Assembly: GCF_009707955.1 (NCBI RefSeq)
Contig: NZ_WMDQ01000007.1
Coordinates: 267,781-331,780 of the forward strand
Direction of reading: 5' to 3'
Source: Flavobacterium sp. LC2016-13
GTDB taxonomy: Bacteria; Bacteroidota; Bacteroidia; Flavobacteriales; Flavobacteriaceae
DNA length: 64,000 nt
Shown here: piece after piece, positions 61,865 through 64,000 of the stretch
Layout: each line of letters opens with the position of its first letter
How positions within the stretch are numbered: the first letter of the stretch is position 1
Made by a program: the position numbers and the translations under genes
Notes under the pieces: generated by a model
Told to the model about the DNA's origin: nothing
The model's input: only the letters and a program-made list of their open reading frames with translations
Database searches by the model: none

Positions 61865-63100
61865 TTGAATTTAGAATATTTTATAGCTAAAAGACTTATC
61901 ACTGCTAAAAATTACAAAAGCAGTATTTCAGCACCAATTATCAAAATTGCCATTTCGGCTATTGCGATTGGTATTATTATGATGTTAGTTTCGGTAGCAA
62001 CCGGAATTGGATTACAGAAAAAAATACGCGATAAAGTTTCAGCTTTCAACGGTCAGATCATTATTTCGAATTATGACAACAATAATTCAGATGTAACATT
62101 AGTTTCTATTTCTAAAAAACAAGATTTTTATCCCAATTTCAAATCAGTTCCAGAAGTAAGCCATATTCAGGCTATCGCAAGTAAAGCCGGAATCATAAGA
62201 ACTGAAAATGCTTTTGAGGGGATAATTTTCAAAGGAGTAGGAGCAGATTACGATTGGAATAATATTAGAGAATATTTAGTAGAAGGCAAATTGCCCGATT
62301 TTTCAAAATCCTTAAACGAAGAAGTTATAATTTCAAAATTTCTTGCTAACCGGCTTAATTTAAAAGTAGGAGATAATTTCAATACTTTTTTTATCAAAGA
62401 AGAGCAAGGAAAAATGCCAAATAGTCGCCGATTCAAAATTACAGGCATTTTTAATTCAGGTTTTCAGGATTTCGATGCTACATATATAATAGGAGACATT
62501 CGTCATATTCAGAAAATCAATAAATGGTCACCGGATCAAGTCGGAGCCTTCGAAGTTTTTGTAAAAGACTTTAATAATATTAAATCGACAGGTAATCAAA
62601 TCTACGAGCAAACATCATCAAGTTTAGATACCAAAACCATAATTGAGAAATACAGTTATATTTTTGACTGGCTACAGCTTTTCGATTTCAACATAATCGT
62701 TATTCTCGCTGTCATGATTTCAGTAGCAACTATAAATATGATAGTAGCTTTATTAGTTCTTATTTTAGAACGTACACAAATGATAGGAATTCTGAAAGCA
62801 ATGGGAGCAAATAACTGGACAGTCCGCAAAATATTTTTATACAATGCTTTTTATCTTATTTTCAGAGGACTCTTTTGGGGTAATGTAATTGGGATTACGC
62901 TATTGTTAATTCAGCAACAATTTGGAATCGTTAAACTCAATCCTGAAAATTACTACGTTAACGAAGCTCCGGTATATATAAATTGGGGTTATGTGGTTTT
63001 ACTGAATTTGCTAACAGTCACAGTTTGTTTTTTAGTGCTTTTAATTCCTTCCTATATAATAACGAAGATTTCTCCTGTAAAGGCTATCCGTTTCGATTAA
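61865..63100 (+). CDS. LolC/FtsX-type ABC transporter permease
   Basis: The 411-residue protein has an N-terminal helix (about 24-50), a large periplasmic MacB-type domain and three C-terminal helices with ERTQMIGILKAMGANNWTVRKIFLYNAFYLI, the coupling segment of FtsX/LolC-type permeases. It probably moves lipoproteins from the inner membrane. The start is TTG at 61865 (MNLEYFIAKRLI), which matches the family N-terminus; no ATG precedes it in frame. No ATPase gene follows. A terminator is at 63132-63163. Confidence 0.9.
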   Translation: MNLEYFIAKRLITAKNYKSSISAPIIKIAISAIAIGIIMMLVSVATGIGLQKKIRDKVSAFNGQIIISNYDNNNSDVTLVSISKKQDFYPNFKSVPEVSHIQAIASKAGIIRTENAFEGIIFKGVGADYDWNNIREYLVEGKLPDFSKSLNEEVIISKFLANRLNLKVGDNFNTFFIKEEQGKMPNSRRFKITGIFNSGFQDFDATYIIGDIRHIQKINKWSPDQVGAFEVFVKDFNNIKSTGNQIYEQTSSSLDTKTIIEKYSYIFDWLQLFDFNIIVILAVMISVATINMIVALLVLILERTQMIGILKAMGANNWTVRKIFLYNAFYLIFRGLFWGNVIGITLLLIQQQFGIVKLNPENYYVNEAPVYINWGYVVLLNLLTVTVCFLVLLIPSYIITKISPVKAIRFD

Positions 63101-63131
63101 GCTATATTTCAAGAATAAAATTTTCATTTTC

Positions 63132-63168
63132 AAACCCGACAGTTTTTAAAACCTGTCGGGTTTGTTTT
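63132..63168 (+). terminator. terminator after the permease gene
   Basis: AAACCCGACAG (63132-63142) pairs with CTGTCGGGTTT (63153-63163), then T-rich. It is almost the same hairpin as at 1811-1842. Confidence 0.85.
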
Positions 63169-63247
63169 TGTTACCTAATATATAAGAGCAAAATTATATA
63201 GTATTCGTTGGTAGAAGCCTTTTTATAATTTGAGTTAATGCGGAGCT

Positions 63248-63330
63248 TATTCCTGCTATCCGTTCCAATCTTTTGCTTTTGAAAAAAAGCAAAAGGATTT
63301 CCACTGCTATCAGGGCTAGGGGGAGTAGTT
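63248..63330 (-). repeat. structured repeat, family E copy 2
   Basis: CTGCTATCCGTTCC, then a hairpin AATCTTTTGCTTTT / AAAAGCAAAAGGATT (63267-63298, one bulge), then CCACTGCTATCAGGGCTAGG. On the reverse strand it reads like 49767-49852 (GATAG..GG..ATCCTTTT..AAAAGAT..GGATAGC). Confidence 0.7.
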
Positions 63331-63653
63331 CTCAGAATAAGCATTCCTTATATATGAGTAAAAAAAGCCTTTTTAAAAACGGCAAGCCCATGAAAGCATA
63401 CTTCAAAGGCTGGTAAACCATTAAAAACGGATAATGAGGTTATGAAAATAGAGGTTGTCGGGTCTTGATCAGAAAAGCAATTGTATTGCGAAACCCATAA
63501 AAAAGGAGGTTTTGGAAAGGGGTGTATTGTGAAAACGATAATGCGCCAAGGATTTTTCTGATAAATGACAAAAAAGGGGTTGATGTAAAACTTGTGTTAT
63601 CAGTGAGTTAAGAAAAACTTATAAAAAAGATTAAAAATACTTTAAAAAAGGTA

Positions 63654-63683
63654 TTGTTTAACTGAATAAACTAGCTACTTTTG
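63654..63683 (+). promoter_or_regulatory. rRNA-type promoter P1
   Basis: TTG 63654-63656, 19-nt spacer, TACTTTTG 63676-63683, then CACCCGC. AT-rich tract upstream (possible UP element). Confidence 0.75.
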
Positions 63684-63773
63684 CACCCGCAACAGCGACA
63701 GACGTTCTTTTAAATACTGACAGGCAAATAAATCAAAATGAAAATAAATTTTCAAAAAAAGATTAAAAAAAGC

Positions 63774-63804
63774 TTGTGAGATTTGAAAACAGATGTTACA
63801 TTTG
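63774..63804 (+). promoter_or_regulatory. rRNA-type promoter P2
   Basis: TTG 63774-63776, 20-nt spacer, TACATTTG 63797-63804, then CACCCCGC. Confidence 0.75.
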
Positions 63805-63898
63805 CACCCCGCAAAACACGGAAGTTCATTGATAGATTGGTAAGGAAAAAGAAGAAAACGAGACGAAAAAAAAGTTTCAAAAAAACTTTAAAAAATCC

Positions 63899-63928
63899 TT
63901 GCTAATTAAAAAAGAAGTTGTAGTTTTG
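63899..63928 (+). promoter_or_regulatory. rRNA-type promoter P3
   Basis: TTG 63899-63901, 19-nt spacer, TAGTTTTG 63921-63928, then CACCCGC. Closest to the presumed 16S gene. Confidence 0.75.
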
Positions 63929-64000
63929 CACCCGCTTTGAAACACAAGCGAAACAAATTGAAACACGTTCGTAGACATATTGAATTGACAGCCGTTTTAA

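Larger units (their letters stand above)
63169..64000 (+). other. upstream region of a probable rRNA operon
   Basis: No protein gene is seen. The region has one structured repeat (63248-63330) and three tandem promoters. I recognise the last bases (GACAGCCGTTTTAA) as resembling the 16S leader of Flavobacterium; the 16S gene itself should begin beyond position 64000. It cannot be verified in this window. Confidence 0.65.

Noticed and set aside
62983..63201. 72-codon frame at the end of the permease gene
   Set aside because: It overlaps the permease C-terminus in another frame and the terminator; no motif.

Overview
The window looks like a chromosomal segment of a Flavobacterium (family Flavobacteriaceae, Bacteroidota). 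The grounds are low GC, starts without Shine-Dalgarno sequences, promoters of the Bacteroidota type (TTG, about 20 nt, TAnnTTTG), an exbB-exbD-exbD-tonB operon, DUF3857, DUF6157 and DUF1800/DUF1501 proteins, and the kynurenine genes kynU and kmo. Nearly every gene is an ordinary core or accessory metabolic gene. I see no phage, insertion sequence, CRISPR array, tRNA or plasmid function.

Layout: 0-8 kb holds a GNAT enzyme, fructose-1,6-bisphosphatase, a TerB-like protein, a HupE/dCMP deaminase/S41 protease operon, a reverse-strand group with a small flavoprotein and MarC, and a DUF3109 protein. 8-15.4 kb holds class I ribonucleotide reductase (nrdB, nrdA), two small unknown genes and a DUF1800/DUF1501 export pair. 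15.6-20.1 kb is an aromatic amino acid operon (pheA, aminotransferase, tyrA, DAHP synthase-chorismate mutase). 20-33 kb holds a large VIT/DUF2135 protein, rsgA, dtd, three DUF3857 proteins in tandem, a MazG-type gene and aroA. 33-36 kb has queA and kynU. 36-43 kb has poorly known proteins, a cluster of intergenic repeats and a penicillin-acylase-type hydrolase. 43-49.5 kb is a reverse-strand accessory run: secreted proteins, a serine hydrolase, duplicated DUF4440-like proteins, an AraC regulator, an alpha/beta hydrolase and a GNAT enzyme. 50-64 kb has kmo, a HerA-like ATPase, the Ton operon, queE, a YfiT-like enzyme, a methyltransferase, a YkgJ-like protein and an ABC permease. It ends in three tandem promoters that appear to drive an rRNA operon beginning beyond the window edge.

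The most interesting system is upstream of pheA. A 26-codon open frame (15720-15800) encodes a leader peptide with six Phe and two Tyr. It is followed by a terminator hairpin with a GAAA loop and nine T (15833-15861), and by a perfectly complementary 8-nt segment at its own 3' part (15778-15785) that can form a competing antiterminator. This is the architecture of ribosome-mediated transcription attenuation, here controlling the Phe/Tyr operon of a Bacteroidota member. A promoter with 19-nt spacing lies just upstream.

Other points: a TonB linker segment is embedded in the VIT-domain protein; the inactive-looking transglutaminase pair sits next to an intact paralogue; a dispersed inverted repeat supplies the first codons of aroA; and several families of long palindromic intergenic repeats occur, one of which carries tandem copies of the neighbouring gene's 3' end. 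All functional assignments rest on reading motifs by eye; no database search was run.
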